Assembly (NCBI GenBank): GCA_008360955.1 | Contig: LUCM01009151.1 | Location: 46,985 to 110,984, forward strand | Direction of reading: 5' to 3' | DNA: 64,000 nucleotides | From: Fasciolopsis buskii | Lineage: Eukaryota; Platyhelminthes; Trematoda; Plagiorchiida; Fasciolidae | Shown: positions 12,311 to 25,400 of the stretch, piece after piece | Numbering within the stretch: position 1 is the first letter of the stretch | How the letters are laid out: the number at the start of each line of letters is the position of its first letter | Program-made: the position numbers and the translations under genes | Notes under the pieces: generated by a model | Databases searched by the model: none | Told to the model about the DNA's origin: nothing | What the model saw: only the letters and a program-made list of their open reading frames with translations

Positions 12311-12874
12311 TCAGCGTACCCTCATTTATTAGCTTTGCTGGAACAAATATCATTTTAGACCAAGATTTGGAACTCTACCTAGACTTATAGTTTCACCTCC
12401 TATTAGGTACCCAAAACTGTGCCACTCTGTACCGGCTTCCCTCTAAAGACTACTGATACCAACGAATTGGACGTTACACAAATCGTCTTTCAGCTCCATA
12501 AAAAGCGAAATTAATCAACAAAAATAGATTAAACCAAGCTTTAGTTCAAAGCTTTCTCCTATTCCCAACACAGCCCCCACAGTTCGTCATTCATGGTCCT
12601 ATTTCCTTTATCGGGCGGGCAGCGAAGAACAGACTGACCGTGAAAATTGTCAAAAAATAAACACCCAGTACTTCGGATCAATTGGCAACTTGTTTGCAGC
12701 TGAATTGCATTGCGTCCTAATGGCAACCTGATCCCAATATGACCAAGATCACCCTACCAACCAAGTCGTTTATTAATAACCAGGGCGCCAGTTTGATGTC
12801 GGTCAGTTTATCTTGACTCCCTATCCTCTGTCATAAAGCTTGACTTTTTAATTTGCATTTCTGCTTCTTGACAG
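12311..12874. other. Spacer, likely intron side of the next exon
   Basis: No coding similarity. The right end is a good pyrimidine tract, TTTGCATTTCTGCTTCTTG, followed by ACAG at 12871-12874, which is the candidate 3' splice site for the open frame that follows. Confidence 0.35.
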
Positions 12875-13352
12875 CCGCTCCCATATTTCGAGATTGGTGA
12901 TCACCACCAGGCAAACAGTGAGAACAATATTTGCAAACTGTATCTTTAAGCTTCTATTCACACGACCAACCCTAGATCGGACGGTGGCTCTTTTTCCCTG
13001 CGGTTCAGTAATCACGATAAATCCAAGCTGGCACCCAAGCCAGGCTATTTCCTTAGATTATGTTTTGGATCCTAAACCCAGGTTGTACGCACTATTACCA
13101 ACTCCGCCCTCTTATGGGCAACCCCAAATTCACGGGTTCCTCACTCCTGCTGGGATGCTGCTAGTCAGATCTGGAGCTGGAGTACTGGTCCGTTCAACCC
13201 ACACTGCGCGGCTGATTGCCTTGGATATTCCTACTCAGATGGACGTTCATGAGTGTGCAAAAGAGTTGCTACGACATCTGGAAGTACTTGCGCAGCCCTT
13301 CGAATTCGCCATACCTACTACCGTCGAAGATGCAAAACTGCAACAAAAATAA
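12875..13352 (+). CDS. Putative terminal exon, unrecognised protein
   Basis: After a pyrimidine-rich tract and CAG at 12874, a single frame stays open for about 158 codons to a TAA at 13350. The composition looks protein-like: LDYVLDPKPRLYALLPTPPS, then GFLTPAGMLLVRSGAGVLVR, then a hydrophilic end IPTQMDVHECAKELLRHLEV that would form a helix, ending in EDAKLQQK. I do not recognise the family and see no signal peptide, membrane segment or metal site. No ATG suits as a start, so I treat it as an internal-to-terminal exon. The stop overlaps AATAAA. Against a host gene: it lies just after relic A, and DNA immediately downstream resembles repeat sequence near 15.75 kb, so it could instead be a transposon-encoded fragment. 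Confidence 0.4.
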
Positions 13353-13353
13353 A
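13348..13353 (+). terminator. AATAAA polyadenylation signal candidate
   Basis: AATAAA overlaps the TAA stop of the putative terminal exon. Such close spacing implies a very short 3' UTR; T-rich sequence follows at about 13380-13420. Chance occurrence is easily possible. Confidence 0.3.
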
Positions 13354-13364
13354 GGCATAGAGAA

Positions 13365-13475
13365 TAACAATGGCTAGCGTATTTAATATTTATTTTTGCT
13401 TCTCATAAACTTTTTCTTCTCCACTGCTCCTCTCGGCTCAGCTAGCCACCAGCCACCGGCCGCATAGGACCGCAG
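13365..13475 (+). repeat. Diverged copy of repeat seen at 15.75 and 39.23 kb
   Basis: The block starting ATGGCTAGCGTATTTAA, followed by TTTTTGCTTCTCATAAACTT and later CCACCGGCCGCAT, aligns by eye with 15750-15845 (ATGGCTAACGTACTTAA and so on) and 39226-39320. Similarity is partial, so this is an older family member. Function is unknown. Confidence 0.5.
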
Positions 13476-13597
13476 TCAGCAGCCTTTAGAGTCCTTATTA
13501 CTATCTATGCAGGACGTCTCAAAAAAACTTATTTCCAATATAGTTCGGCAAACTTGACAGCATTCCTCCACAAACTTCAGCATTTTCCAGCCATTTA

Positions 13598-14852
13598 TTG
13601 TTGTTATATGTAACCATTTTATTCACAATTTTCGATATTCCGCTTGCTTTTGACTAATTTCCATCCAGTCATCGTTTTCTCAGCTTAAAGTTTTTGTCCA
13701 TCACGTAGAGATCCTGAGATTTGCGGCGTCCAGCCATATCTCGACATCCCCCATCGAGCTCCTGTCACGTTTTGCGCCAGCAACACGCACATTTCGTGTA
13801 ATTAAACACAAAATTACTGACTGTCCATTGCTCACAAACAGTCCCAAAAAACTTGCATAACCTTGCGAAACAATTTGTCCAGTTTTGATTTTTGGCTGTC
13901 ATGCTTCTGCATTGCGTATTGCTTCGCAGATTCTGATCGTGCTTCCGAATAATCCAAATTAGCCTATATCCCAATATCCCTTCTGGTTTCTATTATTTGT
14001 GCCTCCTTTGCATTATCCATGTAAAAATTTGATCTTGCCTTGCGCGTGCCTCCCGCATATCGAAAATATAAATTATTATTATTATTTCTATTATTATAGG
14101 AGATAAACAGCTCACCTGAAGGACTAATCCCATACACGGGTGAAATCTAATGATGCGTCGCAGATAACCGACTAACATATGCAGGTGTGCGCCTCCCGAA
14201 GTGTACCATCCACCCGTTTATCTGCCTATTCAAGGTTTGTATCGGTAATGATCCTAGTTGCAAGAGCGTATGCAGTGAGGCACTTTGAAACGTGCAGGAA
14301 GCATTCTTCGCAAGCTGCTGAGGAAACATGCCATGCGGAAAATTATGTTCTGCAGAAACAATACAAAAGGTACCCTTGTGGACCCAAGAATCTGCTGCCA
14401 AACATCAGGGAGATTCTCCCTTGGTAAGTTTGAAACCTGTTGCCTAGCTGCGGATGATCATTCTAGCAGTGTTCATGTGGAACGGGGACAACGGAATCCC
14501 CATGCATAAAAATGAGAGTTACGCTTTGATTTTAATGTTTGAAAGAGCCACCGAGGCCGCTTTTTACCACGCCCCGGCCATCCTTGTGCACGCCTGCTAC
14601 ATAGGCTAATGTCTGGCTGGGGCTCGGGAAGTGGGTCTGGGCGCTCTGAGGTCCCTTGGTAGCTACCACCTACCGCTTTAGTTTTCAACCTGCTTCTGTC
14701 CTCTCAAATGTAACCCGGACACGTATGCTGATGTTAAGAACAACTACCGTCGTTCTTCCTTCTTGATTAATAACGCAAACCTTTCGAAGCTACCATGTGG
14801 CACAGGTTTCTATCATCCCGCTCAAACAGATTTCTGGTCCTAGATCTCTCAT
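13598..14852 (+). repeat. Near-identical duplicated segment, copy 1 (left part)
   Basis: Matches 37063-38317 base for base at an offset of 23465. I spotted three substitutions (13623, 13659, 13750) and none in the remaining 1.1 kb. It holds an (ATT)n run at 14072-14098 and a 43-bp core shared with other repeats. Six short open frames are conserved simply because the DNA is the same; none looks like a known protein. The right end is cut by the assembly gap. Confidence 0.95.
14028..14070 (+). repeat. Dispersed 43-bp core motif, copy 1
   Basis: Contains CTTGCCTTGCGCGTGCCTCC followed by CGCATATCGAAAATATA and then an (ATT)n run. Five other copies lie at 16386, 37493 and 39852 (plus) and 31951 and 32092 (minus). 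Confidence 0.7.
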
Positions 14853-15717
14853 NNNNNNNNNNNNNNNNNNNNNNNNNNNNNNNNNNNNNNNNNNNNNNNN
14901 NNNNNNNNNNNNNNNNNNNNNNNNNNNNNNNNNNNNNNNNNNNNNNNNNNNNNNNNNNNNNNNNNNNNNNNNNNNNNNNNNNNNNNNNNNNNNNNNNNNN
15001 NNNNNNNNNNNNNNNNNNNNNNNNNNNNNNNNNNNNNNNNNNNNNNNNNNNNNNNNNNNNNNNNNNNNNNNNNNNNNNNNNNNNNNNNNNNNNNNNNNNN
15101 NNNNNNNNNNNNNNNNNNNNNNNNNNNNNNNNNNNNNNNNNNNNNNNNNNNNNNNNNNNNNNNNNNNNNNNNNNNNNNNNNNNNNNNNNNNNNNNNNNNN
15201 NNNNNNNNNNNNNNNNNNNNNNNNNNNNNNNNNNNNNNNNNNNNNNNNNNNNNNNNNNNNNNNNNNNNNNNNNNNNNNNNNNNNNNNNNNNNNNNNNNNN
15301 NNNNNNNNNNNNNNNNNNNNNNNNNNNNNNNNNNNNNNNNNNNNNNNNNNNNNNNNNNNNNNNNNNNNNNNNNNNNNNNNNNNNNNNNNNNNNNNNNNNN
15401 NNNNNNNNNNNNNNNNNNNNNNNNNNNNNNNNNNNNNNNNNNNNNNNNNNNNNNNNNNNNNNNNNNNNNNNNNNNNNNNNNNNNNNNNNNNNNNNNNNNN
15501 NNNNNNNNNNNNNNNNNNNNNNNNNNNNNNNNNNNNNNNNNNNNNNNNNNNNNNNNNNNNNNNNNNNNNNNNNNNNNNNNNNNNNNNNNNNNNNNNNNNN
15601 NNNNNNNNNNNNNNNNNNNNNNNNNNNNNNNNNNNNNNNNNNNNNNNNNNNNNNNNNNNNNNNNNNNNNNNNNNNNNNNNNNNNNNNNNNNNNNNNNNNN
15701 NNNNNNNNNNNNNNNNN
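14853..15717. other. Assembly gap (865 N)
   Basis: Run of undetermined bases inside the duplicated segment. The matching interval in the other copy, 38318-39193, is 876 bp, so the gap size agrees to 11 bp with a full-length duplicate lying across it. Open frames running through the N run are meaningless. Confidence 0.99.
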
Positions 15718-15831
15718 CTAAATCGAAAATGACCAACACGCAAGTCATTCATGGCTAACGTACTTAAGGACTGGTTTTACTTCTTACACGAACTCGTTTT
15801 CTCCCCAGCACACCTCTCATTCCAGTCCGCT
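15718..15831 (+). repeat. Near-identical duplicated segment, copy 1 (right part)
   Basis: Identical to 39194-39307 (offset 23476). The first mismatch is at 15832; within about 30 bp beyond it the two copies become clearly diverged. Confidence 0.93.
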
Positions 15832-16470
15832 CGCAGCCGCATGAATTCAGTGAATATTCTTGTGGACGACATCGTTTCTCTGTCCCACAGTTTTCATGTA
15901 ATTTTATCCCTAAATTGTATGGAGCAACCTTAAATTCTTACCTCCACTTCATCTTGGGCATTATATCGATAATTTATTGCTGGTTATTTCCACTCTTTGA
16001 TCCACCTCATATCACGGCCATTCTGGTTCTGACTCATCGCCATCCCGTTATCACACCTATATTGATCCTTCTCCCAGTTTAATTTCTCTGTCCATGGAGT
16101 AGCTCTCTTGATATCGCAACGCCCTTCATTGCTCTCCAGCCAATTTTTGCGCCTTTGATACGCACCTTTGATGCATTCAAACGTAAAATGACTCGCGGTT
16201 CACAGCTGATAACAAGTAACAGAAAGATTTCCATAATCCTGGTAAACGACTGTCTAGCTTTGATTTAAAACTAGAAAACCCGGCCTAGCTTATCACATAG
16301 ACGATTTTGATCAAGAAAGCACAACCCCCAAATTTCATGTTTGATTTTTAATTTCAACTTTTCCGCTGCACAACTGTTGTGCAAATTTGCTCTTACCCTG
16401 AGCATGCCTCCCGTACACTGAGAAATATGTACATTTTTATCAATAATAAGGTAGCATAAAGTAGTCGTAA
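15832..16470 (+). repeat. Diverged continuation of the duplicated repeat
   Basis: Aligns by eye with about 39308-39900 in the same order: a block before GATACGCACCTTTGATGCAT (16158), then CTTTGATTTAAAACTAG (16258), then the 43-bp core at 16386. Similarity is much lower than in the adjoining identical tract, so both loci carried an old copy of this family. Confidence 0.7.
16386..16430 (+). repeat. Dispersed 43-bp core motif, diverged copy
   Basis: Reads CTCTTACCCTGAGCATGCCT then CCCGTACACTGAGAAATATG; about three quarters of positions agree with the copy at 39852. Confidence 0.55.
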
Positions 16471-16479
16471 ACCTATTTC

Positions 16480-19400
16480 GAACTGATTCTTCATCCGCTT
16501 GCTCCCGTTCTTTGTAGAATGCGGCCCCCTTTTTCATACATACTATGCCAGCTGGGGTACTTGATGTTGGTGCATGTGATTTTTACATAGACAGCTATTT
16601 GAAATTTGTGAACGAACCTGCGAAGGCGATTATTGTAGCGGACTACTTGTGCAGCTTATTGATTCTTAGGAGATTTTGGTTAATTGAATAAGCTTTGCCG
16701 TCTGCCCTCAAATTTTTCGCCACGCTGACTTTCTAACCGTCGGAACGCTGGCTGCGGCGCGCAACACGGAAGAGGAAACCGTTGGATATCAGACACTAGA
16801 GATAAATACATTTGCAACCAAGACAGCCATGCTGTCATAATGAGCAGGAATTCACTGCCCCATCGATCGGTTAGCCCGCAACTATTTCCGGTAAAGCAGT
16901 TAGGCCAGAAGACATGTAGAGTAGAAGTGGGAGCGTATCAGGTGAGAATGGTCTGAAATCCGGCGACTAATTGACGAGATTGGAATCACACACAAACCAA
17001 GGTATTACCTGTAAGCTGTTAGAAACTGGGAAGTTCGAAACGAGCTCCATGCTCCCTGAGAAGATTTGGAATTTAGATGTTTAGCGGGCTATTCTCTGTA
17101 ACATTTTTGCGATGGGTCCCCATGTGCTTCAGCCACGGTTAATTATCGCGTTGTCTCCTCCGAAGTCGTGAACGGTGGTCCACTAGAGTTACCTGAGACA
17201 GCACTGGCCGTGAAAGTGGCGGAGACTGTAGACGAATTTGCAACTCACTGGCACGGAGAATGTTTGGGTAGGATTCTCCATATGAAACGAGAAGGTTAGG
17301 TGCTCTACGTACGTAGTTAACCGGCTCTCATTTAGAAAGTAAGGTTGGGGACCAACTAGGGCAAGCTAAGCAAACCTTTCTGGCCTCTCAGGGAATGCGA
17401 CTCAAAACACGGAGCATGAATTTTGAGGCCATGGTAGCCACAGTCCTGCGATACACTGAAATCCTAAAGGCGACAACAAACTACTCGGGGATGTGCCCCC
17501 AAATCCGGAGATAATAAGAAGCGCTGCGTTGTTGCCGTAGTTAGATGTGACACTGTTCCATCCTGCTGCGAACACTTTCAGCCTTGGAAAGATGTGCCGT
17601 GGAGCATCGCGTGGATCTAGAAATAAAAACAGCATCCACAAGTTATTTAGGGCCGGCCCACCATGTTTTGTCCTGCGGGCCCATTAAAGCATGATAGAAC
17701 TAAGGAGTACCCAATGGGCATTTGCTAACACGGTGTTGAGCAATGTCTGTGCTGATTTGGATGGTGGACAAACTGGGGATGTCTAGAGTGATCTCAGACA
17801 TAATTCTATTCGTTGGAGGAACCCTACTTTTGTTTGGGGATTCAGTATGTTACTGGAAGTGGTACGCCAGCCTACCTGACGAGGCTAAACACCTGGCAAT
17901 CCTTCTAGGCATGCAAACATTAAGGGATTAACTGCTAGACATTTCGTAAAGCAGAGGGACATTCTGGATGCTCGCAGGTCATAAAGATGAAGCGAAAATC
18001 ATGTCAGCAACACGCCGGAAAACTCGGGCTCTGTCACTGACTTTCGGCAGGATCCCGTTGGCGATAAATAACGGTCTTGCTCTTGGGGCTGGTTTCTGCC
18101 GCTGGTTTTGTGTTGACGTTTGATGAAGTGGAACATTTTCATTCCTTGTACATCGAACAAGCCAAAAAGGAAAAGAACCGATAGAAGTGTCTGTTTACGT
18201 GCACGAAAGTGAGAATGATTTACAAAGAAGTTGATCTGTCAGTAACCCAGGCTTCGGATCACAGTTATTGAGCCACTTAATTGGTGGACAGGATTAAGGA
18301 CAAATTTTTGCTGGCGACAAAGTAAACACCTTAGGCGCCCTGATTTTGATTCGCCGTCTTATTCAAGGACTAACCGAGGACAGGGTTTCTTGAATATTAT
18401 TATGGGAAGGGATATAATGACGATTCCACTCCCAAAAGGCCAGCCACTGGGATGGCCTGTGGCAGTTTATGATATGTTTATGGCATGGAATCATTTACGA
18501 AAGGATATACATGAAGCGTACGACAGATGATGGCCTTTGGACATTCATCTCCAAAGCCGGAAGGGCTATCAGTCATCGCCCTTGACGCCAACGACCGACT
18601 ATTATAATGCTCTGGAAAACTTTGATGCAAACAAACTGCCGTTTCTTTGCGACAACCGGGCTGTTTTGTCACTTTAATTCTCCCCATTCTTGCATCAAGT
18701 TTTGGCAAACAGTACAGGTGTTATTGAGCTTGCCGGAAAAACCCCAGCGGGCCGAATGTCTGTTAGAAAAGAGACAGAATTGGGAAAGAGTAAATGCAGT
18801 TGCAAGGAAAGAAGATTAAGCGTTTCATTTGGAAAAAATAGCACCAAACCAGTGTACGTTTGATGCTGTGGCTAAAGTGCTCCCAGATGTAACGGATTAG
18901 TCACGGCGCTCTTGGGTAGTACCTGCAACTAAATGTCAAGGCGTGGTGGGCGTAAAATACGCTCGTTGGAAGGTACACGGTTCAATTCTATTGAGGCTTC
19001 GCATGTTCAAATGTTCTGCATTATATTTTGTAAAGTTAGCCATCGTTACAAATGACCAGCGGTGCTTCAGATAAAGAAACACTCTGGCTGTGAATGAACC
19101 TTCTGGGGCGTTTTTATTCCATCTGACATGTTTGAACTTGGCGTGGTTTACTTCGGGATAGGTTGATCACGACCAGATTTTTGGATTTGTGGCACTGAGG
19201 GCCTAAAATGCAGGCTACTGGAACGATTACAAAATAGAAAATCGAGAAACGGAATTCTCAAAACGAGGAAGGTTTTGCCATCAGTCAATCCAGCAAATCA
19301 GTAACATAAAGCCTCTGTGCAGGAACAGTAGTGATTTAACTGAAGACTGGTAGTCGTTCACCTTAAAGCCATATACAGATGATGTCGCAAAAAAGTTGCC

Positions 19401-22400
19401 CAAAATACAGCAAAGAACGAAAAAGGAAAAGAAATAAACGAAATTGGCACAAAGGGCGAAAACCTGCCTGGGACCTCCTTTTTATTGCTGTGCTAAAAAG
19501 AGAAGAAAGAACCGACGCATGAGACAGGCTTGGACGTTTCGCCATCGTATTTTAATTTGTTTCCTTTATATTCGTATTTCGTTTTACCGATGGTCGCTCG
19601 TTTGGTGTGTCTGCAACCTCGTTGAGTTTGGATGTCGAGTAGCGGAAGGAGAGTAAGTGGAGCCCCTGGTTTCATATCAAACCCCACAGGTCAGTGGCGC
19701 ATAGGTACCAGCGGCTTATTTTAAGGGATCCACTTAGCATCTACGAAGCAAGAACCGAAGAGTTTGTCAGCAAGTAGTTGCTCTGCGATGAACAACGTGG
19801 GCAAACGCCGCATTGATCCGGTTTTGGCTATCATATCCTGCCTCGGCGATCAAACACCGAGGGGTTAAGTTATCTCCGGATCGTCGTCAATAAGACGAGG
19901 TCACCCGATTCCATCCAAACCAAAGTTGCCCAACTTTTGGCGTAACTGCCTTTAGTGGATGCACAGCGGAGTATCTCCTTTATTTTGGTGAAACATGGGC
20001 AAAAATTTAGAAGAGACTCATGTACCTGCCAAATGTAATGAAAGAAACATCCCATTTAAACCTGCCTGGGCCAAGGAGAATGGTATAGGAGTATTGCGGG
20101 GATTTTGACAAAATGGTTTTACCGTCTTTCCGAGTAGTCCCGGGTTCTGCTGTCTTAACAAAAATCCTTTTCGAGTGCTCCGTATTTTGACGCTCGCGGC
20201 AAGCTTGACGGCCTCAGTGGCGGCAGGAATAAACTGGGTGATTGCCTAAGCTAAGTTCAATTTTTTAACTAGCTTTTCCTAACCTATATTAATACCATGG
20301 AACTTCGCAGACTTGTCTCACACGCAGTTAACAGAAAAGAGAGTATTTGCCCCCTGTTCATGTTATCGCCTGACACTTCTGCGGACATAATAGGGGCATC
20401 AGCAGAACTTTCACTCTCTCCTGCTCAGTGCAGGGTACCCTGACAGACATTAACTTTTGGTAACTTTCCGCAGACTCTGAAGCCCTTTTCTTTTGGAAAT
20501 CAAGCAATATCTAACTGGGTTCCCTGCAGTCCATGGATCTTACGGCAGCATACCCTTCAGTGGTCGACGCTGGTGACTGATGGCCTAGCCAAACTGTAAT
20601 CTAAGTAACCGACGTTTATACCGGCAACTACCGTCGCTAGCATGGGCCAGCCGAAAACACGCCTCAAAGGACCCGCCTGACTCAGTCACCAGAACCTTTC
20701 CTTCATCCAGTCTGCGAACGTTATCGGCAGCCAGTGACGAGGCGTTGAGCAACGTCTTGATCATTCCAGTCTGGCGGCTGCGGCTACGGCGTTATATATG
20801 TTGCCGTGTTATTTGGATTCCTTTAGTTATCATGCACGAAGCGTCCGTATTCAAAAGCCCTCTAGCCCATGCTATCCTATCCGCTATAAGGTCTCCTGAT
20901 GAGAGTCCGGTTTCAACCTGCCGCATTTCATCTAAATGATTGCAGTTCCACAGGAAACGTGCAGGAACTGAAAAGTCTCCCCAAACTATGCAGATGAATT
21001 AACTTTGCTTTCCACTTTCGCATCTTGTGCAAACAAACACGATCCGTTATAAAAAAGTTCAAACGAGACAAAGGCGAACAAAACTGGGGCCCACAGCTCC
21101 ATTCGACAAGTCTGTTGGGTATGACTTTCTTCCATGGCACCGGGGTCTACCGTTCTTATCTTCGGTCAGAGAAGAGCCAAAAAGCCGACATCTGCCCGGA
21201 AAATACCAACCGCGCACTGCCGAACGGAAAACATGAAATCCAAAGATAACTTTCTCAGAACTCTTCTATCCATCCAGCGGTTGATTTTTTCGGTGGCGGT
21301 CATACGAGTCCAGCAAAAGGCAGGCCACGTCATCAGCTAGAACAAGCTTTGCGACGCACCCATTGTCAAGAAGTGTGACCCATGACCTCCAACACTGAGG
21401 TCCTGATTCTATCAGCAGCATCCATATGCACAGCCTTGCTCACTCTGTGCAGTTAGCTACACAGTGCCAGTCGGCCGATGAGTGCATGGTAACTAGGCAA
21501 AGAGGCAAATGCAGTTCGAGCAGCCAGCGGTGCCTGCCGCAGTACTGGGAAAGGGCGCCAGTGGTGAACAGGCAGCATTTGATGGCTCTATGGCTCTAAA
21601 GGAAAAGAAATTTCATGTTCTTCAAAATTTCATCCATGGTCCTGTTTACCCAAAAACAGAAACTTCGAGCAGCCCGCTGCGAGCGGATTTCGTCAAGTAT
21701 AGGGAAACTCTGATACTAAGTGAAACTTGCATTATCTGTACTTATATCCTGGGCATACATGGATTAACCTAGGCCTGGGGCCTGACCTAGGGGCTTTATA
21801 TAACCCGCTGTTTCCATCGTTAAATGTACAACTCCGCTTCCAGTAATTGTCGCATCAGTGAACATACGCTCAGGCGAGTTAAATAAAGGTGATCAACCAC
21901 TTTTCTTGGCGGCCAAGTTGGCCATTCGCTATGCAGCGAGCAAGCAATGATTCATAAAGTATAGTTTAGTGTAGGTGTCCTAGGGGTAACAGTCTTTTTA
22001 ATTTTCCATGCTACTTGGGGTCGCCTTACCTAGCGATCCCTAAGAATCGACGGGAGAGCACGGGGATGAAATCGCATTTGAATTCCAAACACGATAGCTT
22101 AATGGACAATCTAGAGCCAACATCAAGGAAGGAGTCTCAAGGGTTTATTTACCACCAGCCATTGGCGAGGCTAGAAACCCAGCCAGCACGAGCGCCTCCA
22201 AAACTCCCAGAAGCCTTCCCGAAATGGCCTCCTCATAGAACCGGAAATTGACCCAAAACAGGCACTTTGCTACAACCAGGGGTCGCTTTGGGGAATATTT
22301 AAAAAAAATTGGTAAAGGCCCCGTTATGCGTTTTGCAAAACCCCTACAAAATCTCCTAATAGAAGTTTTCTAAGACCCTAATATAAAAGCCCGCACAGAA

Positions 22401-25400
22401 TATCCTATGAGGCGCAACCTAAATCTAAATGTAAGTTAAGGAAGCCCATATTTTCCCTGCGTCGCTCTGCATACCCAACCGCCCTTTCCTGGTGCAACGG
22501 CCTGTATCAAGATAAGACTAACGTAGATATTTGGAAATGTATATAAATATCAGTTCAACAATATACATCAAATGCTGTCCGGCTGCGTGGATTACTTATT
22601 CTTTGACGTTTGAGTAGTCATTAGCGATTCTTTCATATCCTGAAATGAAGGGAAGGCAGGCATGAGCTCAGTGCATTCAGCTACGCATAACTGGCCATTT
22701 ACTTGTTTAACACATAGGTAAGCTTGCTAACGATGATATTACTACTACATATACATTTATATACCAGTGCTCAAGCGAAAGAGAAATAGGCGACTATCCG
22801 CTGAACAACAAAGTTGAACCTACAAATGCGAGGCAATCTACATTATGCCGTCATCAAATGCCCCTGGGCAATTTTTAAACGTAATACGGAACTAATCTAT
22901 TCACCTGCGTAGAAGGTCTAAGTAAAACTTGAATTCCGCGACTTAGTACGCACTGTAACGGTCCGGTGTTCATTTTTACTTTTTGCGGTGCATCAAGCGC
23001 GTAAATGGAACCATCGGGAACAAACAAAAATCCCCGGCATATGTGTGCGTCGTTTATTTTCAAACGTAGGAATTAAAATAGGCAAAGGAGTGGTATTTCT
23101 TTGCTTCTAACTTATTTCGTCAGTCGGCCGTTGGTAAAACTATTTCCCGCAAACGTTTTCAGCCTGAACAACAATGGGAATCGGCAATAATAGTTTACCA
23201 GGCAGACGGATGATGTTTATGGTGGCAATACAATTTGACAGTAGCAAACGTTATGTAACTGCAGATTTGAAGCCGCGCGGTGTTTATATGTCAAATCAAG
23301 GAATACATATGTCGCCTTTGTTTTCACTTTGAATAAATATATCTCATTTCGTAATGATTACTTCAAAGGCACCTAGCAGATGACTCATCATTGTCAGGGA
23401 AAATTGAGCATCAGTGATCCGAGATTCTGATGTCATCCTGAGCGGAGTATCTGCAGCTTTGGACGCACCGCCTCATCTTTTCTCGCACTGCTTCACAATG
23501 GCTCTTACGCATCCTACAGGGCAAACAACATATAGAGGTTGGAAGCAACACAAAGGTGAGCTTACATATTATCAACGCGCAAACTTTCGTGCCCGACGAA
23601 GCCGTTTTCCAAGGGGCAGCCTTCATGCTCAACTGACCCGGAACGGATGCTGTTATCAACCGAGGCATTCCAACCCGAGTTCAACCAACGGATGTTGATG
23701 TCCGTACGTTCATGAGAAATGTGGCCTTAAAGTTTAATAGATGCTCAGGCGCAACTTAATAAACGGTCGTGATATGTGTTCTGGTCACCTCCATTGATAA
23801 ATACATTTGCAACGCTGCTTGACGTATGACAGAAATTACGGATATCGTGGGAACCAAGTCTGTTTGTAGCAAAAATCTAATCTTAAGTATAACAAACTTT
23901 TAACATTCACTTTAGCGCTTTGTGTTCTGCATTGGAAGCTAAAATTACATTTCAACCATGAGAAAGAGCTAATTTACGGGTGTTCTGTGCTAGTTCGTTT
24001 AACCAGGAATCATGCGCTCCGCTAGTTAATGAGGCAAAATACTCAGTTTCTTCCTCCATTTTTTCGTCACTACAACCAGTTATTGATACAGAACTATTTT
24101 ACCCATAAATGTTCTCGAAGTATTTGGCGCCTCTTTTTAATATGCCACACTTGCTCCCACTAAATGACCACAGATTACGCCTGAGTCAAGAGACACTGTT
24201 CTATCGCCTATTTATTGTGAACAACGAAAAGCCTAAAACCACACCGCATATATCTCAAGTCCTTTGTTCATAGTCTCAGGGCTGCGTTGGCTCTGCCTGG
24301 GTGCGAACAATCCTCAGCGCTTTCTCTCTTAGTCTTCACATCGATGTTTTGGACTGACCACGTAGGTAACACACAACCTGGGGCTATTCTTTAACTCACT
24401 TCTTTCAGTAATGTCTATAAAGAAATTCCTAGACAGCGGAAATTTACTTAGATTTGCTATCGTGCATTCTTTACACGGACACAAGGGGAAAACAGAAACT
24501 CGAAGAAGAGCAATTGACAGAGGAAAATAGGTTAGGCAATGTTGTCCAGAAGACCGCCCTAAACATGAATCTAACAAGCAATTTATGTAATGGAGTCTCT
24601 AAAATATATTGTTCCCCTACATAAGTAAGTTCCATAGACCAGTAAATTGTCATTCTCAGCGGATACCAACCAGGTGATCCACGATAATTGTTATTAGATA
24701 ACGAGTTTTGCTACTGCGAGAACGCAAAGAGGCAGTGAGAGGTAAAAGCAATTTGCGAGTTTAAACGTAGCCCGAATATTACACTTATGATCAAATAAGT
24801 ACTTCGGTTTCAATAATAACAGTCCTCATGATACCCTAGGACACAAGTAACACGTGTTTCCACAATAAACCCACTGATCCATTAGATACAAAAATAATGA
24901 AAACCATGACCGCAACAGTGCAAGTCACGCGCGACGAGCGATCATCAGAGGATCAAGAGACCGTATGATCTACACAGTCAGACTTCATTAGATCTGCGTA
25001 GTAAAACTTGCCAGAACACTGGAGGCACCAAAGACCATTTCTCCATGAGCGGAAATGCTCAGCTATGGCCTATTTTTACAGTTGTTTATCCGCATTTCCC
25101 AAAGCTACCAACTGCTTTGCTGAAAATATGAAATCATTAATATTCTTTGTGTTTCAGCCTTCAGAGAAAAATAAGAACTGGAATTGTCCACTTTACAATT
25201 TAGCCAGTAAAAACACCAAAGAACTTACGATATAATGCCACTGAAAATGTCCCTGGAGGACCGTTTTGGGGGCGTTTTAGCGCCCTCTGTGCTGACTGGA
25301 CAGTCTGCGGTACCAAAGAAGAAAAGGCAGTTTGGTAAATGTTCCCACTGAGGCATCTTTGTGGGATGCAAAAGAAAAATAAATAAGTACAGGTGTCGGA

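Noticed and set aside
14790..15752. Open frames of about 300 codons
   Set aside because: They run through the N gap and contain no real sequence.
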